A stretch of 33,235 nucleotides of DNA from Streptomyces durocortorensis. GTDB taxonomy: Bacteria; Actinomycetota; Actinomycetes; Streptomycetales; Streptomycetaceae. The stretch's first letter is position 1. The number at the start of each line of letters is the position of its first letter. Position numbers and translations under genes: made by a program. The notes beneath the pieces are model-generated. The model saw nothing but the letters and a program-made list of their open reading frames with translations, was not told where the DNA came from and did not search any database. The stretch covers positions 1-33,235 of the forward strand of contig NZ_JAFEUF010000042.1 in assembly GCF_016901035.1 (NCBI RefSeq), given 5' to 3'. Positions 9,747-16,677 of this stretch are shown here, one piece after another.

Positions 9747-10135
9747 AAACCATCCTGAACGTCATCTGGCTGATCCTCTGCGGATTCTGGATGTTCCTCG
9801 GCTACCTGCTCGCGGGCGTCCTGCTCTGCATCACCATCATCGGCATCCCCTTCGGCGTGGCCTCCTTCAGGATCGGCGTGTACGCGCTCTGGCCCTTCGG
9901 CTACACCGTCGTCGACCGCAGGGACGCCGGATCGCCCTCCTGCGTCGGCAACGTCCTCTGGCTGGTCCTCGCCGGCTGGTGGCTCGCCCTCGGCCACATC
10001 ACCACCGGCATCGCGCTGTGCATCACGATCATCGGGATCCCCCTGGGCATCGCCAACTTCAAGCTGATCCCCGTCTCCCTCATGCCCTTCGGCAAGGAGA
10101 TCGTCCCCTCGGACCAGCCCTTCGCCACCCGCTGA
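9743..10135 (+). CDS. YccF-domain inner-membrane protein
   Basis: Small membrane protein of 130 residues built from two copies of the YccF domain. Each copy has a helix pair followed by [16 protein letters not shown] (first copy, about 33-48) or [16 protein letters not shown] (second, about 94-109), each then leading into a V..L.PFG-type end. The internal duplication is obvious in the sequence. Biochemical function of YccF is not established. GTG start overlaps the htpX stop by four bases, so it is likely expressed with the protease under the same stress control. Confidence 0.88.
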   Translation: MKTILNVIWLILCGFWMFLGYLLAGVLLCITIIGIPFGVASFRIGVYALWPFGYTVVDRRDAGSPSCVGNVLWLVLAGWWLALGHITTGIALCITIIGIPLGIANFKLIPVSLMPFGKEIVPSDQPFATR

Positions 10136-10222
10136 CCGGCCGAGTCCGGCGACCCCGAGCAACCGAACACCTGCCCGCCGCGTCTTGGATTCCAAGACCA
10201 AGCAAGGGGTAGGGGCAGCGAC

Positions 10223-10495
10223 ATGAGCATCATCAGTTGGATCATTCTCGGCCTGCTCGCCGGACTCATAGCCAAGATCCTCCTCCCGGGACGCGACCCG
10301 GGCGGCATCATCGGCACCACCCTCATCGGCATCGCCGGGGCCTTCGTCGGCGGCTGGCTCTCCAGTCAGGTCCTCGACCGCCCCATCAGCAACGACTTCT
10401 ACGACACCGCGACCTGGATCGCCGCCATCGCCGGCTCCCTGGTCCTGCTGATCGCCTACCGGCTGTTGTTCGGCCACTCCCGCGACCGCCGCTGA
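10223..10495 (+). CDS. GlsB/YeaQ/YmgE family membrane protein
   Basis: Ninety-residue, three-helix, glycine-rich membrane protein. The opening MSIISWIILGLLAGLIAK, then GRDPGGIIGTTLIGIAGAFVGGWL and a third hydrophobic stretch, fits the transglycosylase-associated (YeaQ/YmgE, GlsB) family, often induced by stress in other bacteria. AGGGG-type ribosome binding sequences precede the ATG. The 87-base gap from yccF may allow a promoter of its own, but I do not see a convincing one. No enzymatic residues; the transglycosylase name of the family is historical. Confidence 0.85.
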   Translation: MSIISWIILGLLAGLIAKILLPGRDPGGIIGTTLIGIAGAFVGGWLSSQVLDRPISNDFYDTATWIAAIAGSLVLLIAYRLLFGHSRDRR

Positions 10496-10524
10496 CGCCG
10501 CCGACCGGGGCGGGCCACGCTCGC

Positions 10525-11271
10525 CTACGCGTCCCCCGACGCCATCCCGGTCTCCCGCAACGTCAGGTTCAACCGGCCGGCCCGCAGCCCCGCTGCCGGG
10601 TCGGCCGTTCCCGTGTACACCTTCGGTACCCCGTGGAACGCGAACCGCGACGGCCCGCCGAAGACGAACAGATCCCCGGACGCCAACTCCACATCCGTGT
10701 ACGGCTGCCCGCGCCCCTCCGCGTTCCCGAAGCGGAACACGCACCTCGCCCCGATGCTCAACGACACCACAGGAGCGCTCGACCGCTCCTCCTTGTCCTG
10801 GTGCATCCCCATCCGTGCCGCGTCGTCGTAGAAGTTGATCAGCGCGGTATCCGGTGCGTAGGCCTGTGCCGCACCCTCGTCCCCGTACGCCTCGGCCACC
10901 GCCGCCCGCCCCAGATCGCCCAGCCACTCCGGGAACGCGGCCACCCGGGCGCCGTTCACATCGTCGGCCGTACGGGCATACCGGTACGGCTGCCAGTGCC
11001 ACCCCAGGCACACCGTCCGCACCGACATCACCCCACCGCCCGGCAACACCGTGTGCCGCAACGGGACAGGCCCGCGCGCCCACTGACGGCACGCCGCCAC
11101 CAACTCCGCCCGCTGCTCCACCGACAGCCACTCCGGCACATGGACGGCGCCCGGCGCGACGACCGTCCTCGGACGCCGGAACAAGCCGTCCGAGGAGGGC
11201 GGAAGGTCAGAAGCAGGCGGAAAGCCCGAGGAGGGCGGAAGGTCCGAGGGAGGCGGGACGTCGGACGCCAC
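10525..11271 (-). CDS. alkB: AlkB-type 2-oxoglutarate/Fe(II) DNA dealkylase
   Basis: Oxidative repair enzyme that removes 1-methyladenine and 3-methylcytosine lesions. The 248-residue product carries the AlkB landmarks: LINFYDDAARMGMHQDKEE (iron ligands H157 and D159), SLSIGARCVFRFG, GDLFVFGGPSRFAFHG (third ligand H213) and RLNLTLRETG (R233 binds oxoglutarate; R239 is the second conserved Arg). Starts with GTG three bases after the ogt stop, so the two genes form an operon; I see no good Shine-Dalgarno, consistent with coupling. Residues 3-28 are a Ser/Asp/Pro repeat (SDLPPSS-like units) from a duplicated 36-base DNA unit and precede the conserved domain. Confidence 0.92.
   Translation of the reverse strand: MASDVPPPSDLPPSSGFPPASDLPPSSDGLFRRPRTVVAPGAVHVPEWLSVEQRAELVAACRQWARGPVPLRHTVLPGGGVMSVRTVCLGWHWQPYRYARTADDVNGARVAAFPEWLGDLGRAAVAEAYGDEGAAQAYAPDTALINFYDDAARMGMHQDKEERSSAPVVSLSIGARCVFRFGNAEGRGQPYTDVELASGDLFVFGGPSRFAFHGVPKVYTGTADPAAGLRAGRLNLTLRETGMASGDA
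11190..11260 (-). repeat. About 36-bp direct repeat encoding the AlkB N-terminal repeat
   Basis: On the plus strand CCGAGGAGGGCGGAAGGTC at 11190 recurs at 11226, each followed by a degenerate AGGCGGG stretch, giving two units with 36-base spacing. It encodes the SDLPPSS-rich leader of AlkB. Likely a slippage or duplication tract in a region under weak constraint. Confidence 0.75.
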
Positions 11272-11274
11272 GGC

Positions 11275-11796
11275 TCAGCCCGCCACGCCTTCGAGCCCCA
11301 GCAGCAGCTTCTTGCGCTCCAGCCCGCCCGCGTACCCCCGCAGCGCCCCGTCCGCACCGATCACTCGGTGGCACGGCCGTACGACCAGCAGCGGGTTGCG
11401 TCCGATCGCCGTGCCCACCGCCCTCACCCCCGCACCCGAGGCCCCGACCTGTGCCGCGACCTCCCCGTACGACACCGTGCTTCCGTACGGGATCGACTCC
11501 AGCACCGCCCAGACGCGCCGCTGGAACTCCGTGCCCACGCCCGCGGCGAGCGGCACGTCGAACCGCTTCGAGCGCCCCGCGAAGTACGCCTCCAACTGCC
11601 GGGCGACGTCCGTGAACGCCTCGGGGGCGTGCCGCCAGCCGTCCTGGACGGCCGCGCCGCCCTTCTGCCCGGGCACGGACAACGAACGCAGCCGGACATC
11701 CTCGGCCGTATCCGGTCCGTCCGCCGCCGGCACCTCGCCGACCAGCAGCAACTCGCCCAGCGGGCTCTCCACCCGCGCGTACACCGTCGTCGTCAT
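11275..11796 (-). CDS. ogt: Methylated-DNA--protein-cysteine methyltransferase (O6-alkylguanine transferase)
   Basis: Suicide repair protein that moves alkyl groups from O6-guanine to its own cysteine. The 173-residue product has the N-terminal ribonuclease-like domain (TPLGELLLVG-type start, here SPLGELLLVG) and the C-terminal domain: GTEFQRRVWAVLESIPYGSTVSYGEVA, the RAVGTAIGRNP recognition helix with its Arg finger, and the active-site PCHRV (C142). Ends RGYAGGLERKKLLLGLEG, also typical. Upstream partner of alkB with a three-base gap, so direct reversal and oxidative dealkylation are made together. No Ada-like regulatory domain is attached. Confidence 0.95.
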   Translation of the reverse strand: MTTTVYARVESPLGELLLVGEVPAADGPDTAEDVRLRSLSVPGQKGGAAVQDGWRHAPEAFTDVARQLEAYFAGRSKRFDVPLAAGVGTEFQRRVWAVLESIPYGSTVSYGEVAAQVGASGAGVRAVGTAIGRNPLLVVRPCHRVIGADGALRGYAGGLERKKLLLGLEGVAG

Positions 11797-11961
11797 GCCT
11801 TCTCACTTCCCCGGTCCGTACGGCCAGTCTGCGCCCGTCCGCACCACCGTCACCGGCGGTATTCGGACATCGCATCCGCACGCTCCGTACGCCCCGCACG
11901 AGCCGGAAACACGGAGAGGCACGCCGTCGAGGTCGGCCCCGGCGGCGTGCCCCCGCTGTGT

Positions 11962-11979
11962 ACGGCAGTCGACTGCCGT
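11962..11979 (-). terminator. Perfect 18-bp palindrome after yajQ
   Basis: ACGGCAGTCGACTGCCGT is a perfect inverted repeat lying two bases beyond the yajQ stop codon. It can fold as a short hairpin ending yajQ transcription, though no T-run follows. The rest of the 185 bases between ogt and yajQ shows no gene. Confidence 0.5.
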
Positions 11980-11981
11980 GA

Positions 11982-12470
11982 CTACCGGTAGTTCACGAAC
12001 TGGATCGCGAACTCGAAGTCCTTGCCCTTCAGCAGCGCCTGAACGGCCTGGAGGTCGTCCCGGCTCTTCGAGCTGACGCGCAGCTCGTCGCCCTGGACCT
12101 GCGCCTTGACGCCCTTCGGGCCCTCGTCGCGGATCGTCTTCGCCACCTTCTTGGCGTTCTCCTGGGAGATGCCTTCCTCGATCGTGGCGAAGATCTTGTA
12201 CTCCTTGCCGGAGAGCTGCGGCTCGCCGGCGTCCAGCGACTTCAGCGAGATGCCGCGCTTGATCAGCTTGGACTGGAAGATGTCGAGGATGGCCTTGACG
12301 CGCTCCTCGCCGTTCGCCTCCATCAGGATCTTCTCGCCGGACCACGAGATCGAGGCGCCCGTGCCCTTGAAGTCGTAACGCTGGGAGATCTCCTTGGCGG
12401 CCTGGTTGAGGGCGTTGTCGACCTCCTGCCGCTCGACCTTCGAGACGATGTCGAAACTGGAGTCGGCCAT
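11982..12470 (-). CDS. yajQ: YajQ family nucleotide-binding protein
   Basis: Cytoplasmic protein of 162 residues, the usual YajQ length. Hallmarks: [12 protein letters not shown] at the start, [20 protein letters not shown], a middle part with [20 protein letters not shown], and [20 protein letters not shown] near the end. In Xanthomonas a relative binds cyclic di-GMP; that role is not shown for actinobacteria. The ATG at 12470 is chosen over the longer frame (which opens about 19 codons earlier) because AGGAG sits just upstream and the family begins here. Monocistronic on the minus strand, divergent from tRNA-Tyr. Confidence 0.96.
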   Translation of the reverse strand: MADSSFDIVSKVERQEVDNALNQAAKEISQRYDFKGTGASISWSGEKILMEANGEERVKAILDIFQSKLIKRGISLKSLDAGEPQLSGKEYKIFATIEEGISQENAKKVAKTIRDEGPKGVKAQVQGDELRVSSKSRDDLQAVQALLKGKDFEFAIQFVNYR

Positions 12471-12648
12471 GACGTGTGGCTCCTTGCGTCGAATGTGCGT
12501 GGGGATATGCGTAGGGGTACAAGCCAAAGCCTAGCCACCGCCGCACCCTCCGGCTGCTGATCAATGAGGTGGCGGAGCACCCCTGGCCATCGGGTATTGT
12601 TTCCTTCGTCGCCAAGGAGCTCACCACGAGATCCGACGCGTCGTTCGA

Positions 12649-12730
<82 letters not shown>

Positions 12731-12737
12731 CGCGAAC

Positions 12738-12771
12738 GAAGCCCCCGACCGGTTCTCCGGGGGGGGGCTTC
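12738..12771 (+). terminator. Terminator hairpin after tRNA-Tyr
   Basis: GAAGCCCCCG at 12738-12747 pairs with GGGGGCTTC at 12763-12771, seven bases past the tRNA. The 9-G run in the right arm is at risk of sequencing-length error. Confidence 0.75.
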
Positions 12772-12847
12772 CTCGTTGTCCGGGGCATCCGGAGCAGTTG
12801 TCCGGAGCTGGTCGCGGGCCACCGGTCCGGCCGCCGCCCGCGAGGCC

Positions 12848-13504
12848 TCAGTTGCCCGCGACGTCCTTCACGGCCACCGTCACCGGCACGTTCCCGGAGA
12901 TCGCCTCCAGGGTGAGGCCCGCCGTCGCCGGGGTGTCCAGCAGCTCCAGCAGCGTGGCCGCCACGTCGTCGCGGGGGATCGGGCCGCGGCCCGTCGAGGC
13001 GGCCAGGAGGACCTGGCCGGTGCCCGCGTCATTCGTCAGCATGCCGGGGCGCAGGATCGTCCAGTCCAGCGCGGTGCGGGAGCGTACGTCGGCGTCGGCG
13101 GCGCCCTTGGCCCGCAGATACACGTCGAAGACCTCGTCGCCGGGGTGGCCGGGGTCGGCGCCCATCGAGGAGACGACGAGGTAGCGGCGGACGCCCGCCG
13201 CCTCGGCCGCGTCGGCGAACAGCACGGCCGCGTCGCGGTCGACGGTGTCCTTGCGGGCGGTGCCGCTGTTCGGTCCGGCGCCCGCGGCGAAGACGGCCGC
13301 GTCCGCGCCGCGCAGCACCTGAGCGGTCTGCTCCACGGTGGCCGATTCGAGGTCCAGCAGGGCGGGTTCGGCGCCGGCGTCGGTCAGGTCCTGGCTCTGT
13401 TGGGGGTTGCGGATGATCCCTACGGCTTCATCCCCGCGTGCGGCGAGCAGCCGCTCCAGCCGCAGTGCGATCTGTCCGTGTCCACCTGCGATGACAATGC
13501 GCAT
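12848..13504 (-). CDS. NAD(P)-binding atypical short-chain dehydrogenase-like protein
   Basis: Rossmann-fold protein of 218 residues resembling the atypical SDR/NmrA-like and YwnB groups. The N-terminus MRIVIAGGHGQIALRLERLLAARG gives the GGxGxI nucleotide motif, followed by RNPQQ, a DLES acidic strand, AVFAAGAG, and RYLVVSSMGAD. WTILRPGMLT and RGPIPRDDVAATLLELL are typical of this class. There is no YxxxK catalytic pair of classical SDRs (Y129 in DVYLRAK is the nearest), so it may act as a sensor or non-classical reductase. ATG at 13504 sits after a G-rich run; the open frame extends upstream into the amidohydrolase region only by chance. Confidence 0.88.
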   Translation of the reverse strand: MRIVIAGGHGQIALRLERLLAARGDEAVGIIRNPQQSQDLTDAGAEPALLDLESATVEQTAQVLRGADAAVFAAGAGPNSGTARKDTVDRDAAVLFADAAEAAGVRRYLVVSSMGADPGHPGDEVFDVYLRAKGAADADVRSRTALDWTILRPGMLTNDAGTGQVLLAASTGRGPIPRDDVAATLLELLDTPATAGLTLEAISGNVPVTVAVKDVAGN

Positions 13505-13538
13505 ACCCCCGACCGTACGCCCGGGGACGGGGTCGCGC

Positions 13539-14834
13539 TCAGTTCCTCGGCCCGGAGCCGGAGTCGGGCCGCCCCTGGCGCGGGAGTCCGCCGAGGCCCG
13601 TGACGGCGTCGGCGTCGGCGTCGCAGTATTCGCGTACGGCGCTGGTACGGGCGACGATCCGGCCGCCGTGGATGACGATGCGGCTGTAGGCGAGGGAGAG
13701 CGCCGCGGAGAGCCGTTCGCCGCGTACGGCGAGGAGTTCGGCGGGGAAGCCCGCCTCGACCCGCACGTCGGGGAGGCCGAGCGTCGCGCGCGCGGCCGTG
13801 GAGACCAGGGCGTACGCCTGCTCGGCGCGCAGCCCCGCCTGCGAGGCGAGGAGGTAGGCGGCTTCGAGCGGATCGCCCCGGCCGACGGGGTTGGCCGTGT
13901 CCCGCAGCGCACCGCTGCCCGCCGCGACGCGCACGCCGGCGGAGCGCAGAAGGCGTACGGGGGCGGTCGTACGGCGTTCCGCGCCGGCGCAGCCGCCCTG
14001 GGGCAGGCAGACCACGGTGATCCCGGCGGCGGCGAGCCCGTCGGCGGCGCGGGCCGCGATGTCCAGGGGCAGGTGGGCCAGTCCGGCGCAGGGGCCGAGG
14101 GTGACGCCCGGGCGGAGGCCCGCGGCCATCGCGGCGAGCCGGGCCAGCCGGGCGGGGTCGTCGGCGTCGGTGTGCAGGTCCACGGGGCAGCCGTGCTCGG
14201 CGGCGATCTCCAGGACGGCTTCGGTGTAGCCCGTGGGGTCGGGGTCGAGGTCCGGGCAGCCGCCGACGACGGCCGCGCCCATCTTCACCGCGTCCCTGAG
14301 CATCGCCAGGCTGTCCGCTCCGGCGATGCCGGTGAGGAGCCGGGGGACCGCGACGGGCAGGACGTCGGCGAGGCCGCGCAGGGCGCGCCGGGTCTGCAGG
14401 ACGGCTTCGAGCGGGGCGAGGCCCTGGACGTCGCCGACGCGTACGTGGGTGCGCAGGGCGGTGGCGCCGTGGCCGAGCTGGAGCAGAGCGGCCTCGGTGG
14501 CGCGGCGCTGGATGTCCTCGGCGCGGTGGGAGGCGGGGCCGGGGCTGTCGGGGCCCAGGCTGTCCGCGGTGAGGGCGGTGTCGCTGTGGGCGTGGGGTTC
14601 GGCCGGGGCGGGGAGCAGGAGGTAGCCGCGGAGGTCGATGCGGGGGCCGCGGGAGGTGAGGCTGCCCGCGGTGCCGCCGGCCGCGATCCGGCCGCCGCTC
14701 AGGCGTACGTCCACGGCCCGGCCGTCGGCGAGGCGGGCGCCGCCGAGGACGAGGACGGGGGTGTCGGCGGTGGTGGCTGCGTCGGCGCTGTCGGGCGCGT
14801 TGTCGTCGGGCCGCCGTGGCTGGCTGTCAGGCAT
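13539..14834 (-). CDS. Amidohydrolase-like protein (cytosine deaminase-type fold) with depleted metal site
   Basis: Amidohydrolase-superfamily protein of 431 residues. After a variable, polar first 25 residues comes the small beta domain (VLVLGGARLADGRAVDVRLSGGRI), then LRGYLLLPAPAEPHAHSDT with HxH at H81/H83. The rest follows the cytosine deaminase layout (PLEAVLQTRRAL, VDLHTDADDPARL with H221, TLGPCAGLAH, VRVAAGSGALRDTANPVGRGDPLEAAYLLA, and a C-terminal beta part). Compared with the E. coli CodA pattern I remember, the Glu after the third His is Ala, the fourth His position reads Pro, and the Asp of GxDN/HDDxxDPW reads Ser/Gly. It may therefore be catalytically impaired or have a different chemistry; substrate unknown. 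Start ATG at 14834 preceded by AGGAG. Lies 34 bases upstream of the NAD(P)-binding gene, probably one operon. Confidence 0.82.
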   Translation of the reverse strand: MPDSQPRRPDDNAPDSADAATTADTPVLVLGGARLADGRAVDVRLSGGRIAAGGTAGSLTSRGPRIDLRGYLLLPAPAEPHAHSDTALTADSLGPDSPGPASHRAEDIQRRATEAALLQLGHGATALRTHVRVGDVQGLAPLEAVLQTRRALRGLADVLPVAVPRLLTGIAGADSLAMLRDAVKMGAAVVGGCPDLDPDPTGYTEAVLEIAAEHGCPVDLHTDADDPARLARLAAMAAGLRPGVTLGPCAGLAHLPLDIAARAADGLAAAGITVVCLPQGGCAGAERRTTAPVRLLRSAGVRVAAGSGALRDTANPVGRGDPLEAAYLLASQAGLRAEQAYALVSTAARATLGLPDVRVEAGFPAELLAVRGERLSAALSLAYSRIVIHGGRIVARTSAVREYCDADADAVTGLGGLPRQGRPDSGSGPRN

Positions 14835-15048
14835 CGCGCTCCTGGGAGGGGTGCAAGATCACACGGAGTGACCACACCCTAGGGGCGTGCGGGGGCGGCT
14901 TCCGGGAGGAGCGGAATAGTCGTACCGGTGCGCCCGCCCCGGCGGCCGGACCGGCCCGCTCCGCAGTCGTACGTGACCTGGATCAAGGCCTGATCAGGGG
15001 GTGTGGGCGGCCCCGGACGGAGGGCCGGAAGGGGCGGCACAAACGGAT

Positions 15049-15076
15049 TTGGGCAACCGGCCCGGGACCGTGTAAT
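15049..15076 (+). promoter_or_regulatory. Candidate housekeeping promoter for the tRNA-Thr/tRNA-Met/rpmG unit
   Basis: TTGGGC at 15049-15054 and TGTAAT at 15071-15076 with a 16-base spacer, 14 bases before the tRNA. An alternative -10, TAATGT at 15073-15078, gives an 18-base spacer. The rest of the 255-base gap from 14835 shows no gene. Confidence 0.55.
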
Positions 15077-15089
15077 GTCTTCATCGCTC

Positions 15090-15162
15090 GCCCCAATAGC
15101 TCAGTCGGTAGAGCGTCTCCATGGTAAGGAGAAGGTCTGCGGTTCGATTCCGCATTGGGGCT
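15090..15162 (+). tRNA. tRNA-Thr (anticodon GGT)
   Basis: Acceptor GCCCCAA pairs with TTGGGGC. D-arm AGCTCAGTCGGTAGAGC, anticodon stem TCTCC/GGAGA with loop ATGGTAA (GGT), T-arm TGCGG-TTCGATT-CCGCA. Discriminator T at 15162, no encoded CCA. Confidence 0.97.
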
Positions 15163-15177
15163 CTGGTGATCGGGAAA

Positions 15178-15193
15178 CCCCGCTTCGGCGGGG
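15178..15193 (+). other. Small UUCG-type hairpin between two tRNAs
   Basis: CCCCGC-TTCG-GCGGGG is a compact stable stem-loop in the 45-base spacer between tRNA-Thr and tRNA-Met. It may guide processing of the joint transcript or cause partial termination. Confidence 0.6.
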
Positions 15194-15207
15194 GGACTCA
15201 TCATCAA

Positions 15208-15280
15208 AGCGGTGTAGCTCAGTCGGTAGAGCAAGCGGCTCATAATCGCTGTGTCACCGGTTCAAGTCCGGTCACCGCTA
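15208..15280 (+). tRNA. tRNA-Met (anticodon CAT), elongator
   Basis: Acceptor AGCGGTG pairs with CACCGCT, A at 15280 as discriminator. Anticodon stem AGCGG/TCGCT with loop CTCATAA. The A1:T72 pair and D-arm sequence argue against an initiator tRNA. A lysidine-modified tRNA-Ile(CAT) cannot be fully excluded by eye, but the neighbourhood (Thr tRNA, then rpmG) matches metT of Mycobacterium. Confidence 0.92.
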
Positions 15281-15285
15281 CTAAC

Positions 15286-15328
15286 GGTAGCCGATTGTTG
15301 GGTCGGTCCTTCGATCGGCTACCCTTTT
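15286..15328 (+). terminator. Hairpin with T-run between tRNA-Met and rpmG
   Basis: GGTAGCCGAT at 15286-15295 pairs perfectly with ATCGGCTACC at 15314-15323, followed by CTTTT. It would end the tRNA transcript or attenuate read-through into rpmG, whose start is 41 bases further on. Confidence 0.75.
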
Positions 15329-15368
15329 ATGCGTTCATCCGTCCAACGTCCGTCCAAGGAGCACTCAC

Positions 15369-15533
15369 GTGGCTGCCACCGACGTCCGCCCGAAGATCAC
15401 GCTGGCCTGCGTGGAGTGCAAGGAGCGGAACTACATCACCAAGAAAAACCGGCGTAACAACCCGGACCGTCTTGAGATGAAGAAGCACTGCCCGCGCTGC
15501 AACTCGCACACCGCGCACCGCGAAACGCGCTGA
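15369..15533 (+). CDS. rpmG: 50S ribosomal protein L33 (zinc-binding type)
   Basis: Short large-subunit ribosomal protein of 54 residues. The sequence begins [22 protein letters not shown] and ends [14 protein letters not shown]. Cysteines C14, C17, C41 and C44 form two CxxC pairs, marking the zinc-containing paralogue; streptomycetes usually keep a zinc-free copy elsewhere under zinc control (family knowledge). GTG start with AAGGAG at good spacing. It follows the tRNA pair and precedes hadAB, as in Mycobacterium. Confidence 0.97.
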
Positions 15534-15544
15534 ATCAGGCTCGT

Positions 15545-15579
15545 ACACGAGGCCGTCCCCTCTGGGGGCGGCCTCGTGT
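15545..15579 (+). terminator. Strong terminator hairpin after rpmG
   Basis: ACACGAGGCC at 15545-15554 pairs perfectly with GGCCTCGTGT at 15570-15579, with a further GCCCC-type pairing inside. It begins 11 bases past the rpmG stop and separates rpmG from hadA. Confidence 0.85.
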
Positions 15580-15665
15580 CGTTGTACGGGGTCGTTCCCC
15601 GCGCGGGGAGTGCCCTTGTTCGTCTTTCATCAGGTTCACCAGGTTTCTCAGGAGGTAGCGAGCTC

Positions 15666-16118
15666 ATGGCGCTCGACCAGTCCTTCGTGGGGCGGACCTA
15701 TCCGCCCACTCCGGCGTACGAGGTCGGCCGGGAGAAGATCCGCGAGTTCGCCGAGGCGGTGGGCGACACCCACCCGGCGTACGTCGACGTGGATGCCGCC
15801 CGTGCGCTCGGTCACGCCGATGTGATCGCGCCGCCCACGTTCGTCTTCTCGATCACCTACCGGGCCGCCGGAGAGGTGGTGCAGGACCCGCAGTTGGGCC
15901 TGGACTACAGCCGGGTGGTCCACGGGGACCAGAAGTTCTCCTATGTGCGTCCGGTGCGGGCGGGGGACCGGCTGACGGTCACCTCGACGATCGAGAGCAT
16001 CAAGTCCCTGGCGGGCAACGACGTCATCGACATTCGCGGGGATGTGCACGACGAGGCCGGTGAGCTGGTGGTCACGGCACTCACGAAGCTGGTGGCGCGC
16101 GCCGCCGAGGAGGCGTGA
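15666..16118 (+). CDS. hadA: MaoC-like dehydratase subunit HadA
   Basis: Hot-dog-fold protein of 150 residues resembling mycobacterial HadA (Rv0635 family). It begins MALDQSFVGRTYPPTPAYEVGREKIREFAEAVGD, then DVIAPPTFVFSITY, and ends with a typical beta-sheet core. At the hydratase motif position it reads GDTHPAYVD, with Tyr where the catalytic His of the D-x4-H motif would be, so it is probably the non-catalytic substrate-binding partner of HadB. AGGAGG at 15650-15655 supports the ATG; the longer open frame is not used. Overlaps hadB by one base. Streptomyces makes no mycolic acids, so the pair probably serves as the 3-hydroxyacyl-ACP dehydratase of ordinary fatty-acid synthesis (inference). 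Confidence 0.9.
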   Translation: MALDQSFVGRTYPPTPAYEVGREKIREFAEAVGDTHPAYVDVDAARALGHADVIAPPTFVFSITYRAAGEVVQDPQLGLDYSRVVHGDQKFSYVRPVRAGDRLTVTSTIESIKSLAGNDVIDIRGDVHDEAGELVVTALTKLVARAAEEA

Positions 16119-16546
16119 TGACGGCGAAGGTCTCTTACGGGTCGGTCGAGGTCGGTACGGAGCTGCCGGCGCAGTCGTTCCCGGTGACGCGGGCCACGCT
16201 CGTGCAGTACGCGGGTGCCTCGGGCGACTTCAACCCGATCCACTGGAACGAGAAGTTCGCGCGCGAGGTCGGGCTGCCGGACGTGATCGCGCACGGCATG
16301 TTCACGATGGCCGAGGCGATCCGGGTGGTCACCGACTGGGCCGGCGACCCGGGCGCGGTCGTCGACTACGGGGTGCGCTTCACGAAGCCGGTCGTCGTGC
16401 CCAACGACGACAAGGGCGCGCTGATCGAGGTCAGCGGCAAGGTCGCGGCGAAGCTGGACGACCACCTGGTCCGGGTGGACCTGGTCGCGATGTGCGACGG
16501 CAAGAAGGTGCTGGGGATGTCCCGCGCCGTGGTCCGGCTCGCCTGA
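16118..16546 (+). CDS. hadB: MaoC-like dehydratase catalytic subunit HadB
   Basis: Hot-dog hydratase/dehydratase of 142 residues with the R-specific enoyl hydratase motif YAGASGDFNPIHWNEKFA (catalytic Asp and His) followed by GLPDVIAHGMFTMAEAIR. It matches mycobacterial HadB (Rv0636), the catalytic half of the HadAB dehydratase acting on 3-hydroxyacyl-ACP. ATG overlaps the hadA TGA (TGATG) with GAGGAGG at proper distance; an in-frame GTG one codon earlier is too close to the ribosome binding site. A HadC homologue is absent: the next gene is a TetR regulator beyond a terminator. Confidence 0.93.
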   Translation: MTAKVSYGSVEVGTELPAQSFPVTRATLVQYAGASGDFNPIHWNEKFAREVGLPDVIAHGMFTMAEAIRVVTDWAGDPGAVVDYGVRFTKPVVVPNDDKGALIEVSGKVAAKLDDHLVRVDLVAMCDGKKVLGMSRAVVRLA

Positions 16547-16583
16547 GGCGTACCGGCGAACGCACGCACCTGGCGAACACGCA

Positions 16584-16625
16584 TGAGGGACGCCCGTCCG
16601 CGGAGGGGCGTCCCTCACTTGTTGT
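16584..16625 (+). terminator. Terminator after hadB
   Basis: TGAGGGACGCCC at 16584-16595 pairs with GGGGCGTCCCTCA ending at 16617, followed by CTTGTTGTT. A textbook intrinsic terminator for hadAB. Confidence 0.9.
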
Positions 16626-16642
16626 TCGTTCGCCCCGGTCCC

Positions 16643-16671
16643 TTGCCTCATTGGTTATTGAGTAATAACTT
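16643..16671 (+). promoter_or_regulatory. Promoter and autoregulatory operator of the TetR gene
   Basis: TTGCCT at 16643-16648 and TAACTT at 16666-16671 with a 17-base spacer would start transcription at about the ATG (16678), a leaderless message. The perfect inverted repeat GTTATT-GAGT-AATAAC at 16654-16669 covers the -10 region. A site of related sequence (15 of 19 bases in reverse orientation) lies before the MFS gene at 17276-17295. Confidence 0.65.
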
Positions 16672-16677
16672 ACTTTC

